Shown: positions 50,734 to 59,054, counted from the first letter of the stretch. The stretch is 64,000 nt of DNA from Streptomyces poonensis (GCF_014650915.1 NZ_BMVW01000014.1:176638-240637), one strand, 5' to 3'. Program-made: numbers and translations. The notes: generated by a model not told the origin, from the letters alone.

Positions 50734-51087
50734 TTACACCGGCCGAGTTTCCGGCAGGTGCTGCTTCGCCCACTCCCCGAGCTCCTCGAGTGCGGGCCTG
50801 AGCGCGGCCCCCGCCTCCGTCAGCCGGTAGGAGACCCGCAGCGGCGGCCCCTCGTCGACCTGGCGCACCACCAGTCCCGCGGTGCCGAGCTCGCTCAGCC
50901 GGTCGGAGAGCATCCGCTCGCTGATGCCGGGAATCGCCCGGCACAGGTCGGCGAAGTGGGCGGGCTGCTCCACCAGCACGGCCACGATCGGTCCGGTCCA
51001 GCGCTTGCCCAGCAGCTGGAAGACCCGGGTGATGCTCTCGTCCACCCGCTTGCACGCCCCTGCTTCGTGGCTCTGTGCGTCTTTCAT
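50734..51087 (-). CDS. HxlR-family transcriptional regulator
   Basis: Winged-helix regulator of 117 aa. HxlR signatures are SITRVFQLLGKRWTGPIVAV, FADLCRAIPGISERMLSDRL and YRLTEAGAALRPALEELGEW. The Cys near the N-terminus (GACKRVDES) is at the position used for redox or aldehyde sensing in HypR and YodB-type members. It is divergent from an azoreductase gene with 125 bp between the starts, the same arrangement as YodB-azoR1 in Bacillus, so it probably represses that gene and responds to quinones or diamide-like stress (inference). Confidence 0.87.
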   Translation of the reverse strand: MKDAQSHEAGACKRVDESITRVFQLLGKRWTGPIVAVLVEQPAHFADLCRAIPGISERMLSDRLSELGTAGLVVRQVDEGPPLRVSYRLTEAGAALRPALEELGEWAKQHLPETRPV

Positions 51088-51212
51088 GACCCCAGCGTAC
51101 TACCCTGCCGTGCGGGGCTGAAAAAAAGTAAGCTACAGTGTGAATGACAGCTAGGTACGGAAACTTAGCCCCCAGCGGTCTGTCCTGGGGCGCCTCTTTA
51201 CTGGAGATACAC

Positions 51213-51863
51213 ATGGCCACCCTGCTGCACATCGACTCGTCCGCCTTCCCGAGCGAGGCCTCCTCCTCCCGAGCCGTCACGGACGCCTTCCGCAAGACCT
51301 GGCAGGAGCAGCATCCCGACGGCACCGTGATCTACCGCGACCTCGCCGCGAACCCCGTCCCGCACATCACCGCCGACGCCCACACCGCCGGCTTCGCGGA
51401 TCCGGCCGCCCACACCCCGGAACAGGCCGCCGCCTTCGCCGCGCGCGTCAAGCTGATCGAAGAGGTGGAGCAGGCGGACGCCGTGCTGATCGGCGCCCCG
51501 ATGTACAACCTCACGATCCCCTCGACCCTCAAGGCGTGGCTGGACAACGTGATCCTGTTCGGCCGTACCGCGGGCGAGGCCCCTTCTGCCCAGGGCACCC
51601 CGGTCACGGTCGTCGCCAGCCGCGGCGGCTCCTACGCGCCGGGCACGCCGAAGGAGGGCTACGAGTACGTGCAGAACTATCTGCAGGCCGTCCTCGTCGA
51701 CATGCTCGCCCTGGATCTCGACCTCATCGTCCCCGAACTCACCATGGCCCCGCACAACCCGGCGATGGCCGAGCTGGTCCCGCTCTTCGAAGCCTCCCGT
51801 GACCGCGCCCTCGAGGACGCCGCCGCCAAGGCCAAGCTGCTCACCACGCGCTTGCCCGCCTGA
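51213..51863 (+). CDS. azoR: FMN-dependent NADH azoreductase
   Basis: Flavodoxin-fold NAD(P)H:quinone/azo oxidoreductase of 216 aa. It has the FMN phosphate segment LLHIDSSAFPSEASSSRAVT, ADAVLIGAPMYNLTIPSTLK (the conserved PMYNFxxP-like segment) and VTVVASRGGSYAPGTP. It would reduce quinones and azo dyes by two electrons, protecting the cell from quinone cycling. ATG 51213 follows CTGGAGATACAC. It is divergent from the HxlR regulator, which very likely controls it. Confidence 0.9.
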   Translation: MATLLHIDSSAFPSEASSSRAVTDAFRKTWQEQHPDGTVIYRDLAANPVPHITADAHTAGFADPAAHTPEQAAAFAARVKLIEEVEQADAVLIGAPMYNLTIPSTLKAWLDNVILFGRTAGEAPSAQGTPVTVVASRGGSYAPGTPKEGYEYVQNYLQAVLVDMLALDLDLIVPELTMAPHNPAMAELVPLFEASRDRALEDAAAKAKLLTTRLPA

Positions 51864-52602
51864 CCGGGAGGGCCACAGGACCACCGTCCCGCGCCCTGTC
51901 CATCCCCTCCGGAAGGGCGTCGGACGGCTGGGCCGCGTTCCCTTGGCGAGGAACGAAACGAGGGAAGAGCTTGCGCACCGCGCCCCCACCGTTTCCTCGG
52001 CGGCGTGCTCGATGGCGCGGGTGGTACTCGGCACCGTGTCGCTCGACACGCCGCCGAGCGTGCCGGCAGCAGGCGCTCCGCAGGACCCTGACGGCTGACG
52101 GAACTTCAGCCGGCAGCACTCCACGACGCCCCCGGTGGCTGCCCGGACCGCGACGGTGACTCACCAGCCGGCCTCCCCGGCTCTCGGACCGGTACAACAC
52201 GGGCAACGGGTGATCAAGGCCGAAGAGCCGAAGACAGGTGACGCCGGGGCTCCCTCCCCGGATCGGGGCGCCGGCACAGCAGTCGGTCCCGCCCGGTTGG
52301 AACCGGGCGGGACCGAGCCAGCAGAAGGGCGCGGTCGTGAAGGGCGGTCGCCTACGCGGCGAAAGGCTCTGCAGGGCTTCAGCCCACTGTCCCCTTCACC
52401 ACCACGCCCTCCACAGCACCCCCGGCAGCGCAGATGTTCCCCGGCGGCCGAGGCGGCTTCTGCCACGGCCCCACCTGTTCGAAGCAGGGGGCCTGGGGCT
52501 CGTAGAGCCTCTGGTGCGGGCCGTGTCCAGGGCGGATGCGACAGCGGTTTCGTCGGCGCTGCGGCAGGAAGCCCAGCATCCGTCCCAGCGGACATCAGGG
52601 CA
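51864..52602. other. gene-free region with one strong hairpin
   Basis: No supported gene lies between azoR and the polysaccharide deacetylase. Open frames are Arg/Pro/Gly-rich shadows. The hairpin at 52283-52316 is the only clear structure. Confidence 0.45.
52283..52316. terminator. perfect terminator-like hairpin
   Basis: TCGGTCCCGCCCGG (52283-52296) pairs with CCGGGCGGGACCGA (52303-52316) around TTGGAA. It lies about 420 bp after azoR and 290 bp past the convergent deacetylase stop, so it may serve either. Confidence 0.55.
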
Positions 52603-53481
52603 TCACCGCAGGGTAGAGAACCCGCGCGATCGGTCTGCGGTCGACGGTGAGTGCACCCGAGGCGCGAGGAGGGCGCGCAGATCGATGGCGCGGTGCCCAC
52701 GGGCGGTGATCGCATCGAGGATCCGTGGCAGGGCCTGGGCGTCGATCACCTCGGTGCGGCCTTGGGACGCGCCGACGTGCATCTGCAGGATCGCCCCGGG
52801 GCGTAGGGCGTCCAGTGCTCTGCGCACCGCGTGGTCCACGCTCATGCCGCCCTCGGTACCCTTCCACCCGTTGGTGTCGGTGGTGTATTCGATGTCCGCG
52901 AAACCCAGCCGGTTGACCTCCCTGATGTGGGCGGGACTGGTCTCGCTGTAGGGGAACCGGAAGAACGGGGTCAGGGCCGTTCCGGCACCGGCCGCGCGCA
53001 GGGCCCGGTCCGCTGTCCGCACCTCGCGGCGTCTCACGGCCGCGGTCACGTTCGCGAAGTGCGGGTGGCTGTAGGAGTGGTTGCCCAGCCCGTGTCCCGC
53101 GGCCGCGATCCTCTGCACCACTGCGGGGTGCCGGTCGGCGAAGTCGCCGGTGAGGAAGAAGGTTGCGGGCGTGTGCCGGCGGGCGAGCTCGGTGAGGATG
53201 CGGTCCAGGCCGTTGTCGTTCCAGGCCGCGTTGAACGTCACCGCGACCATTCGTTCGCGCGTACGGATGACACGGTTCTCCGAACCGAACAGCGCCCGTA
53301 GGCCCTTCTGGTCCACGGTGTCCGCGGTGTCCGCGGCCGCCGCCGGGGGCGGCGAGACGGCCTCGGCCGTTGCGGCCCAGGGTTCGGGGAGCACCCATCG
53401 GGCAGCGAGCAGCCCGGCGGCCGCCCCGAGTCGGCGGCGGGATACACAGCGGCGTGCGGCGAGGGGAGGACGTGGTTCCAT
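52603..53481 (-). CDS. exported polysaccharide deacetylase (CE4/NodB family) with altered motif 1
   Basis: NodB-homology protein of 292 aa with an N-terminal twin-Arg-like/hydrophobic leader (RRRLGAAAGLLAARWVLPEP). Motif 2 is HGLGNHSYSHPHFAN (His-Ser-x-x-His metal ligands), motif 3 FFRFPYSETSP, motif 4 YTTDTNGWKG and motif 5 ILQMHVGAS. Motif 1, normally TFDDGP with the catalytic Asp and metal Asp, is VAVTFNAAWND here. A 'T(I/F)NVAWG'-type motif 1 occurs in the YlxY-like branch, whose activity is uncertain. It may act on peptidoglycan or exopolysaccharide or be non-catalytic. It stands alone. Confidence 0.85.
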   Translation of the reverse strand: MEPRPPLAARRCVSRRRLGAAAGLLAARWVLPEPWAATAEAVSPPPAAAADTADTVDQKGLRALFGSENRVIRTRERMVAVTFNAAWNDNGLDRILTELARRHTPATFFLTGDFADRHPAVVQRIAAAGHGLGNHSYSHPHFANVTAAVRRREVRTADRALRAAGAGTALTPFFRFPYSETSPAHIREVNRLGFADIEYTTDTNGWKGTEGGMSVDHAVRRALDALRPGAILQMHVGASQGRTEVIDAQALPRILDAITARGHRAIDLRALLAPRVHSPSTADRSRGFSTLR

Positions 53482-53519
53482 GCCGTCGTCATCGGCCGGC
53501 CGGTGTCCGCTCCTTAGCC

Positions 53520-53900
53520 CGTACCAAAGACGGGGACGAACCGGGTCCCCTTGACGCCGCAGCAGCCGCCATCCTCCTGGCCACCGGACTCAGCACATCG
53601 AACGCCGTGGCAGCACCGCAGACAGCGCTCGATTGCAGCCACTCCTGGCGCAACGCCAGCTCCCAGTAAGACCAGATCGTGTACGACGGCGTCAACATGG
53701 GCACCGGACCCCACACCTCCTGCACCGCCATCGCCGGCATCGCTTACGGCACAGGCCTGTACGCCCACTGCTGGACCTACGGCACCTCCGTCGATGGAGA
53801 CACCATCTGGTGGCACGTCCGCAAGGAAGGCACCTCCGCCCAAGGAGGGATCGCCGATCGCTACGCACCTCACGCGCCCCGAACGCAGGTCAAGTGCTGA
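53520..53900 (+). pseudogene. secreted SH3-like protein, interrupted
   Basis: One plus frame reads AAAAAILLATGLSTSNAVAA (signal peptide), then TALDCSHSWRNASSQ, a TAA stop at 53667-53669, and then directly continues YDGVNMGTGPHTSCTAIAGI, GLYAHCWTYGTSVDGDTIWW and DRYAPHAPRTQVKC to the final stop at 53900. Together this is a small secreted SH3b-like protein with conserved Cys pairs. No start codon is in place before the signal peptide, so the 5' end is damaged too. ATG 53679 could start the second half but without export. Confidence 0.6.
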
Positions 53901-53939
53901 ACCTGAAGCTTCCCCGTACTAGGGTCCGTCTTCATAGAT

Positions 53940-54270
53940 CGCTAGCTGGTTGGCCGCGTGTGGAGGAGCGCCCCGCCGGGTGATCAACGGCATGGTCTGC
54001 AAGGTCCGGACCGGGATCTTCTGGCGTGACCTGCCCGAGTGCTACGGGCCGTGGCAGACGGTCCACACCCTCCCCCACACTCGGCTTCGCTCGCGCGGGG
54101 GCGCCCCCATCGCCGCTACGCGCTCGACGGGGTCTTCGCCCGGGCCCTGTTGATCACGCCCTCGGCCGATCCCGAGGCAGACTGACCACGAAGACTCACC
54201 TCGCCTGCGACGGCCGGGGCCGGCCACCGGCCTTCCGGGACATTGCCGCCGGGGACTTCACCGGTCGAAA
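53940..54270 (+). pseudogene. IS5-family transposase, multiply broken
   Basis: Frames read VINGMVCKVRTGIFWRDLPE, then CYGPWQTVHT, then (after a 43-bp insert) RRYALDGVFARAL, and finally GRSRGRLTTKTHLACDGRGR, PPAFRDIAAGDF. This is the N-terminal to middle part of an IS5-group transposase. The insert at about 54069-54111 is a palindromic repeat unrelated to the gene. The DDE core is incomplete and the C-terminus absent. Confidence 0.75.
54069..54111. repeat. short palindromic element inserted in the transposase remnant
   Basis: About 43 bp of the form CCTCCCCCACACTCGGCTTC followed by GCTCGCGCGGGGGCGCCCCC sit between codons that are adjacent in relatives (TVHT and RRYALDG). The element can fold on itself (CCCCC/GGGGG, CGGC-TTCG-type loop). 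Strings of the CTCCCCCACTCTCGGCTTCG type recur as short dispersed palindromes in Streptomyces genomes. Confidence 0.6.
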
Positions 54271-54316
54271 GTGGCCAGCAGCGGCAGGGAGAGCCATTCA
54301 CCGCGCTCACCACCGA

Positions 54317-55312
54317 CTATGTGGGAATCACGGAAGAATCGGTGGTGCTGCAGCTCGGACGGGGCAGGCGCCCCGATTCCGCGTGCAGGGTGAGGTGCAC
54401 CTGCAGAGCGCCGACCCAGACCAGCGCCGCTCCCAGCAGATGAAGTCCCACGGCCAGAGCGGGCAGGCCGGTCAGTGACTGCACCAGGCCCAACGCACCC
54501 TGGGCCAGGACAGCCGCCAGAAGGAGTGCTGCCTTCCGGCGGGTGCCCGCGAAACCGTCCTTCGGCAGGGCGAACAGGAGGCAGCCCCCGACGGCCAGGA
54601 CGGCTGCGCCCAGCACTCCGTGGACGCCCGTGACGAGCGTCCAGTCGAAGGGCATGCGCGGTACGTCGGAGGAGTCACCCGGGTGCGGGCCGGAGCCCGT
54701 TACGAGTGTCCCCGCCAGGATCAGCACGGCGTTCACGGCGAGCAGGGTGACCGAGGCGGCACGGCAGAAGGGGGGCGGCGCAGCGGGCTGTCCGGAGGAC
54801 GTCGCGGAGGACGTACGCAGGCTGCGGGCGCGGTCCCAGGTGATGACCGCGGTCGTGAGCAGCAGCATCGCGGCGATGAAGTGCGCGGCGACGACGTAGG
54901 GGTCCAGCCGCATCCACACGGTGACTCCGCCGACCACCGCGTTCAGGACGACGACCCAGAACTGTGCCCAGGCGCCGCGCAGGACCGAGGGCGCCGGAGT
55001 GCGCTGCAGCCGGGCGGTGACGATGACCCAGCCGACCACCGCACACAGAACGCCGGTCAGGAGCCGGTTGCCGAACTCGATGACACCGTGCAGACCCATC
55101 GTGGCCGTGGGAGCCAGTGTTTCGTCCGCGCAGGCCGGCCACTCGGGGCAGCCCAGTCCGGAGCCGGTGATGCGGACGATGCCGCCGGTGACGATGATGG
55201 CGACGCTCGCCACGACCGAGGCCAGCGACGCCCGCCGGACGCTGGGCGGCTCGAGTGAGTGGTGGGCGGCCGCCCAGGACAGTGGTGTCCGCATGCGCCT
55301 GCTGTCCGTCAC
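54317..55312 (-). CDS. ctaA: heme A synthase (CtaA/COX15)
   Basis: Membrane enzyme of 331 aa with eight hydrophobic segments; converts heme O to heme A for aa3 oxidase. Conserved pieces are IIVTGGIVRITGSGLGCPEW, the heme-ligand His blocks LHGVIEFGNRLLTGV, YVVAAHFIAAMLL, GVHGVLGAAVLAVGG and VGLHLLGAALVW. Cys in GCPEWPAC marks the type with an extracellular Cys pair. GTG 55312 overlaps the upstream stop (GTGA) and has GGAG 7 nt before; ATG 55294 is the alternative. Streptomyces normally carry a housekeeping ctaA in the oxidase/pentose-phosphate region; this is likely an accessory copy under the divergent TetR. Confidence 0.88.
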   Translation of the reverse strand: MTDSRRMRTPLSWAAAHHSLEPPSVRRASLASVVASVAIIVTGGIVRITGSGLGCPEWPACADETLAPTATMGLHGVIEFGNRLLTGVLCAVVGWVIVTARLQRTPAPSVLRGAWAQFWVVVLNAVVGGVTVWMRLDPYVVAAHFIAAMLLLTTAVITWDRARSLRTSSATSSGQPAAPPPFCRAASVTLLAVNAVLILAGTLVTGSGPHPGDSSDVPRMPFDWTLVTGVHGVLGAAVLAVGGCLLFALPKDGFAGTRRKAALLLAAVLAQGALGLVQSLTGLPALAVGLHLLGAALVWVGALQVHLTLHAESGRLPRPSCSTTDSSVIPT

Positions 55313-56052
55313 CGGGCATCTCCGTGTGCCTGCCGAGCGGCCTCGCGGGAGCGCGCGTCCCGGTCCCGTTCCAGGCGCACCAGGACGATGCCGTAGGCGA
55401 CGACCCAGACGACCCACAGGAGCCAGCCTGCGAGGCCGAGGAGGCCCAAGGGGCCGTTGTGGTCGATCACCAGAGGGGTGAGGGTGGCCGAGGTGAACAG
55501 CAGGGTGGCCGAGGCCAGCCCCAGGACGTGGTGCCAGGGCCGGATGATTCCGGCGTGCCGGCCGCCGATGGACAGTCCGACGAGGGCGAGGGCCAGGAAA
55601 GTGCCGTTGAGGGTGAACAGCGCATCGTGCAGAGCCCACAGCCCCGCGGACGCCTCGGTGCCGTCGGCGGCCGTCGACGCCAGGGCGAGACGAATCGCGA
55701 TCACTCCGGCGAAGGCGGCGTTCTGCAGGGTGATGCCGGCGAATCCGAGCAGCGACCACGCCTCGGTGCGCGCCCGCTCGGACCGCCACAGCGCGCGGAC
55801 CGCGCCCGCGCCGAACAGCGTGGCCAGTGCCCAGGCGGCGGGCGTGAGCAGGGATCCGATGCCGACCAGATCGCCCCGCGTGCTGAAGAACGCGTCGACG
55901 GCATCGGGGTCGGCGCCGGTGCGCGGCAGACCGGCGGGGACCACGATCACGTTGCCCATGACGATCAGTAGGGCGAAGCCGAGAGCGGCGATTCCGCTGA
56001 TACGGAAGAAGCCCGTAGCGGGAATGACCGGCGGAGGTGATTGACGTAACAT
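55309..56052 (-). CDS. polytopic membrane protein, function unknown
   Basis: Protein of 247 aa with about seven hydrophobic helices (GIAALGFALLIVMGNVIVVP, LLTPAAWALATLFGAGAV, ALFTLNGTFLALALVGLS, LLGLAGWLLWVVWVVAYGIV). No catalytic motif is visible; the helix pattern recalls DUF4386-like membrane proteins but this is uncertain. It lies upstream of and overlaps the heme A synthase gene by 4 nt, so the two are co-translated and may cooperate. Its ATG is only about 45 bp from the divergent TetR start, in an A/T-rich gap that must hold both promoters. Confidence 0.65.
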   Translation of the reverse strand: MLRQSPPPVIPATGFFRISGIAALGFALLIVMGNVIVVPAGLPRTGADPDAVDAFFSTRGDLVGIGSLLTPAAWALATLFGAGAVRALWRSERARTEAWSLLGFAGITLQNAAFAGVIAIRLALASTAADGTEASAGLWALHDALFTLNGTFLALALVGLSIGGRHAGIIRPWHHVLGLASATLLFTSATLTPLVIDHNGPLGLLGLAGWLLWVVWVVAYGIVLVRLERDRDARSREAARQAHGDAR

Positions 56053-56097
56053 GTATTCACTATAAGCACCGTAAACTCAATGGGAAGGCCTGTTGTT

Positions 56098-56724
56098 GTG
56101 AGCGATGAGCCGGTCCGGCGCCGCTACGACTCGCTGCGCCGGACAGCACAGGCGCAGCAGACACGTGCGGACATCGCCCGTGCCGCACGGCGGCTGTTCG
56201 TCTCCCGAGGATGGGCGGCGACCACCGTCCGGGACGTGGCGCGTGAGGCCGGGGTCTCCGTACCGACCGTCTACGCGGCGTACGGGAACAAGACCGGACT
56301 GACCCGGGCGCTGGCCGACGCGGCGGACCTCTCGGCCGACGTGGCCCAGCTGGTCGCGGAACTGGAGGACCCGGCTGCCGGTCCCGCTTCCCAGCTGGCG
56401 GCGATGGCCGCCTTCGACCGGCGGCTGTTCCAGCGCGCGGGCGACATCATCACCCTGGTGCGCGAGGCAGGACGCAGCGATCCGGAGCTCGCGGCCTTCT
56501 ACCGCGACAGCCGCAGGCGCGCCGACGAGGCCCGCGTCCAGGTGTTCTCGTCCTGGCCGGCCGATGTCCTCCGGCACGGCCTGGAGGTCCGGTCCGCCGC
56601 GGACGTCTACGGGGCCCTGTGCAACATCGACGTCTACACCGAGCTCACGGTCGAACGCGGCTGGTCACCCGACCGCGTCGAGCAGTGGTGGGGACGAGCG
56701 CTGGTTCGCGAACTCCTGGCCTGA
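56098..56724 (+). CDS. TetR-family repressor
   Basis: Repressor of 208 aa. The HTH is QQTRADIARAARRLFVSRGW, then TVRDVAREAGVSVPTVYAAY. The C-terminal half (LAAMAAFDRRLFQRAGDIIT, YGALCNIDVYTELTVERGWS) is of a common actinomycete TetR type. GTG 56098 follows GGGAAGG by 9 nt; an ATG six codons earlier (56080) is possible but overlaps that site. It is divergent from the membrane protein/ctaA operon and 55 bp upstream of the HD-domain gene, so it may control both sides. Confidence 0.85.
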   Translation: MSDEPVRRRYDSLRRTAQAQQTRADIARAARRLFVSRGWAATTVRDVAREAGVSVPTVYAAYGNKTGLTRALADAADLSADVAQLVAELEDPAAGPASQLAAMAAFDRRLFQRAGDIITLVREAGRSDPELAAFYRDSRRRADEARVQVFSSWPADVLRHGLEVRSAADVYGALCNIDVYTELTVERGWSPDRVEQWWGRALVRELLA

Positions 56725-56779
56725 CCCAGTTCCTTCCTTTCTGCCGGCTGACCCAGTTTCTCTCTCAAGGAGCGACCTG

Positions 56780-57451
56780 ATGGACGCATACGACGCATTA
56801 CCGTTTCCGCGCACCGACGTGGCGCTGAGCACGCTGCACTTCGTGAAGGGCATCGAAGATCCGGCGATCTTCGACCACAGCCTGCGCAGCTACCTCTACG
56901 GGCGTTTCCTCGGCGAGCGGCAGGGGCTGCTGCCCGACCGTGACTACGATGACGAACTGCTGTTCCTGGGGTGTCTGCTGCACGACGCCGGCCTCAGCCC
57001 CGAGGGCAACGGCGATCAGCCCTTCGACATCGACGGCGCCGATCTGGCCGCCCGTTTCCTCACCGAACAGGGACTGTCGCCCGAGAGGATCGAGGTCGTC
57101 TGGGACGCCGTCGCCCTGCACCTGCACTACGAGGTCGCCGTGCGTAAACGGCCCGAGATCGCCCTGGTGACGGCCGGTGCCGGACTCGACCTCGGCGACG
57201 ACGACCCGCCCGTCCTGCCGGCCGACTGCACCGACCACGTCCACGCCCTGCTGCCCCGTCTGCACGCCTCCGCCGTGCTCTACGACACGATCATCGGCCA
57301 GGCGCTCGAGAAGCCGCACAAAGCCCCGCCCTTCACCATGGCCGGCGAACTCGTCCGCCAGAGAACCCAGGAGACCTGGCCCACCTGGCAACAACTGATG
57401 AGCCAGCCTTCCGGCCGGCACGACTACGACGGCTACCAGCCGAGAACGTGA
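56780..57451 (+). CDS. HD-domain phosphohydrolase-like protein with TTA codon
   Basis: Protein of 223 aa of the HD superfamily (cyanamide hydratase/DJ1-like 'HD domain-containing protein'). The metal motif is split as usual: FDHSLRSYLYGRFLGERQ (first His), ELLFLGCLLHDAGL (His-Asp), and ALHLHYEV plus later Asp. It may hydrolyse a phosphate or nitrile-type substrate; this is not clear. ATG 56780 has AAGGAGCG before it. Leu7 is encoded by TTA (56798-56800), so expression should depend on bldA. It follows the TetR gene and is probably co-transcribed. Confidence 0.82.
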   Translation: MDAYDALPFPRTDVALSTLHFVKGIEDPAIFDHSLRSYLYGRFLGERQGLLPDRDYDDELLFLGCLLHDAGLSPEGNGDQPFDIDGADLAARFLTEQGLSPERIEVVWDAVALHLHYEVAVRKRPEIALVTAGAGLDLGDDDPPVLPADCTDHVHALLPRLHASAVLYDTIIGQALEKPHKAPPFTMAGELVRQRTQETWPTWQQLMSQPSGRHDYDGYQPRT

Positions 57452-57885
57452 TCACAGACCCCCGGTGCTCTTCGACCGGTAGCCGTCGCAGTCGTTCCGG
57501 CCAGCAGGCTGGGGCATCAGTCGGTTCCGCAGGTGTTGCCGACGCGGCTGCGCACGGCCACGATGCGGCGCTTGCCCATTTCGCGAGTCTCGTCAGCCGG
57601 AATCACCAGCAGGCCCCGGGGAAAACCTGGCCCGGCCGCTGACCTGATCGCCGACGCCCTCACCCGCGCCGACCCCCACGACCCCCGCCCAGCCCGGGAC
57701 CCGGGCGCACTGGCAGAGATCGCCGCCCACTGCGGACGGTTGCCCCTGGCTCTGGTGATCGCCGCCATGGTCTCGGTCGGCGTCGTGGGCTTCTGGGCCG
57801 CCTACCGGCTCTACCGCGCCGAGAAGAACCGGACCGCCCAGGCGGCCACGTGAGCCGCGCCGCCCGTGCCGCGCACCCCTGAGCC
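57452..57885 (+). other. region of coding scraps (possible NB-ARC fragment)
   Basis: A plus frame near 57640-57765 reads IADALTRADPHDPRP and LAEIAAHCGRLPLALVIAA, resembling the NB-ARC 'xxCGRLPLALRIAA' segment of AfsR/SARP-type regulators. It then runs into a membrane-helix tail (VSVGVVGFWAAYRLYRAEKN) and a stop at 57853. The pieces do not make one known protein, so this looks like a junction of two fragments. On the minus strand RGLLVIPADETREMGKRRI near 57540-57620 may be another tail. Confidence 0.35.
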
Positions 57886-57889
57886 GGTC

Positions 57890-58215
57890 GTGCTGCCGCC
57901 TCTGGCCAGGTGATTCGGGTCGCTCCTGACGGCGGCTTGTCGGTTGAGGCGGGCGAGGCTGCCGATGCGGCCGACGGTGCGCTGGTGGAGGTAGGGGGCG
58001 TGGGCCCGGAAGGTGCCGGGCCGGTGTGCGTGGAGGTCGAGGGCGTTTTCCATGCCGGTGATGAGGTCGGTGATGGTGTCGGTGAAGGGCCGGGTGCGGC
58101 CGTGACGGGCAGGGAGGGGGCCGGCGAGCTGGGCGCCGCGGACGCCGGAGAACAGGGGAGTGGCGGCGACGTCGATGCCGGCGTAGGCGAAGGTCGCTGT
58201 GATGCGTTTTCCGGC
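57890..58215 (-). pseudogene. TniB/TnsC-like transposition ATPase fragment
   Basis: The minus strand reads GKRITATFAYAGIDVAATPL, then FSGVRGAQLAGPL, then (after a disturbed stretch) ITDLITGMENALDLHAHRPG and YLHQRTVGRIGSLARL. These match the later half of TniB-type AAA ATP-binding proteins of Tn7/Tn5053-like elements, whose end reads 'LxxRTGGxIGSLxxLIRxAA'. Walker motifs are missing because the 5' end is cut at the IS5 remnant. Confidence 0.55.
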
Positions 58216-58420
58216 GGATCGGGTCCGCAACCGTCTCAAGCGCGGATCGCGTGGCGGGCGGCCGCCAAAGTTCGACAAGGACGACTACAAGCAGCGGCAC
58301 GCGGTCGAGTGCGGGATCAACCGGCTCAAGCGTCACCGGGCCGTCGCCACCCGGTACGACAAACTCGCCGTCCGCTACGAAGCGACCGTGCTGGTCGCAG
58401 CCATCAACGAGTGGCTGTGA
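58199..58420 (+). pseudogene. IS5-family transposase C-terminal fragment
   Basis: The frame reads LKRGSRGGRPPKFDKDDYKQ, then RHAVECGINRLKRHRAVATR and YDKLAVRYEATVLVAAINEW and stops at 58420. This is the typical IS5-group C-terminus containing the final catalytic Glu (VECGIN). The N-terminal two thirds are gone. The following CAGCACTTTCACAACAGGCC (58423-58442) looks like the element's right terminal repeat. Confidence 0.75.
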
Positions 58421-58520
58421 CCAGCACTTTCACAACAGGCCCTAGCGGTTGTCGCGGCGCCCGGCCCGTCGGCACACATCTCGTCCCAGCCCACAGCCAT
58501 ACGTAAGACAGACACATCCC

Positions 58521-58793
58521 ATGAACACGACGATCGCGCGCTCGGTCACGCTCGCCCTGGCCGCCGCGGCCATCGCCCTGGCCGCCGTCGGCACCGCCAG
58601 CGCGGACACCAACAAGAGCCAGCAGACCTCCAACATCAGCGGCCCCACCGCGCCCGTCCTCTCTCCCGGCACCGGCCCCGGCGACAACCATCAGAGCAGC
58701 CAGCAGGCCATGATCAAGCGCCACACCAGCAACTGGTCCGTCATCGACTACATCGAGGCCCCCAGCCTTTCGGGCGTCGCCGTGGGCCTCTGA
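58521..58793 (+). CDS. small secreted protein (copy 1 of a duplicated gene)
   Basis: Protein of 90 aa: a signal peptide (SVTLALAAAAIALAAVG, cut after ASA) and a mature part of about 62 residues, DTNKSQQTSNISGPTAPVLS, PGTGPGDNHQSSQQAM, then NWSVIDYIEAP. No Cys and no known domain. A second copy, frameshifted by one base, lies at 61346-61599, with the mature sequence better conserved than the signal peptide, so the mature peptide was under selection. The function is unknown. Downstream about 240 bp are also shared by the two copies. Confidence 0.7.
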   Translation: MNTTIARSVTLALAAAAIALAAVGTASADTNKSQQTSNISGPTAPVLSPGTGPGDNHQSSQQAMIKRHTSNWSVIDYIEAPSLSGVAVGL

Positions 58794-59031
58794 CCCGGCG
58801 CTGACGGGGATCATCGGGCGTTCCTCCTCGCCCGGCGCCGGCCTCGGCAGCACCGTGACCGGTCCGCGACGTCCGCAGGCTCACGGACCGGTCGCCGCAT
58901 GCTCCCAGCGCGCGCCGATGCTTGCCACACCCGAGATCCCTACCGGGCTTCTACGGCGGCAGCACACTCGGCCGTCCCACCGCAAGCCTCTGGGTGACGT
59001 CAAAACACACCGCCATCGCGAATCCGTCCAG

Positions 59032-59054
59032 GAGGTGACTTCCACAGTCACCTC
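59032..59054. other. conserved hairpin in duplicated downstream segment, copy 1
   Basis: GAGGTGACT-TCCAC-AGTCACCTC is a perfect 9-bp stem with a 5-nt loop. The second copy (61832-61854) keeps the stem, with one base change that makes a G-U pair. It is not followed by a T run. Confidence 0.6.
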
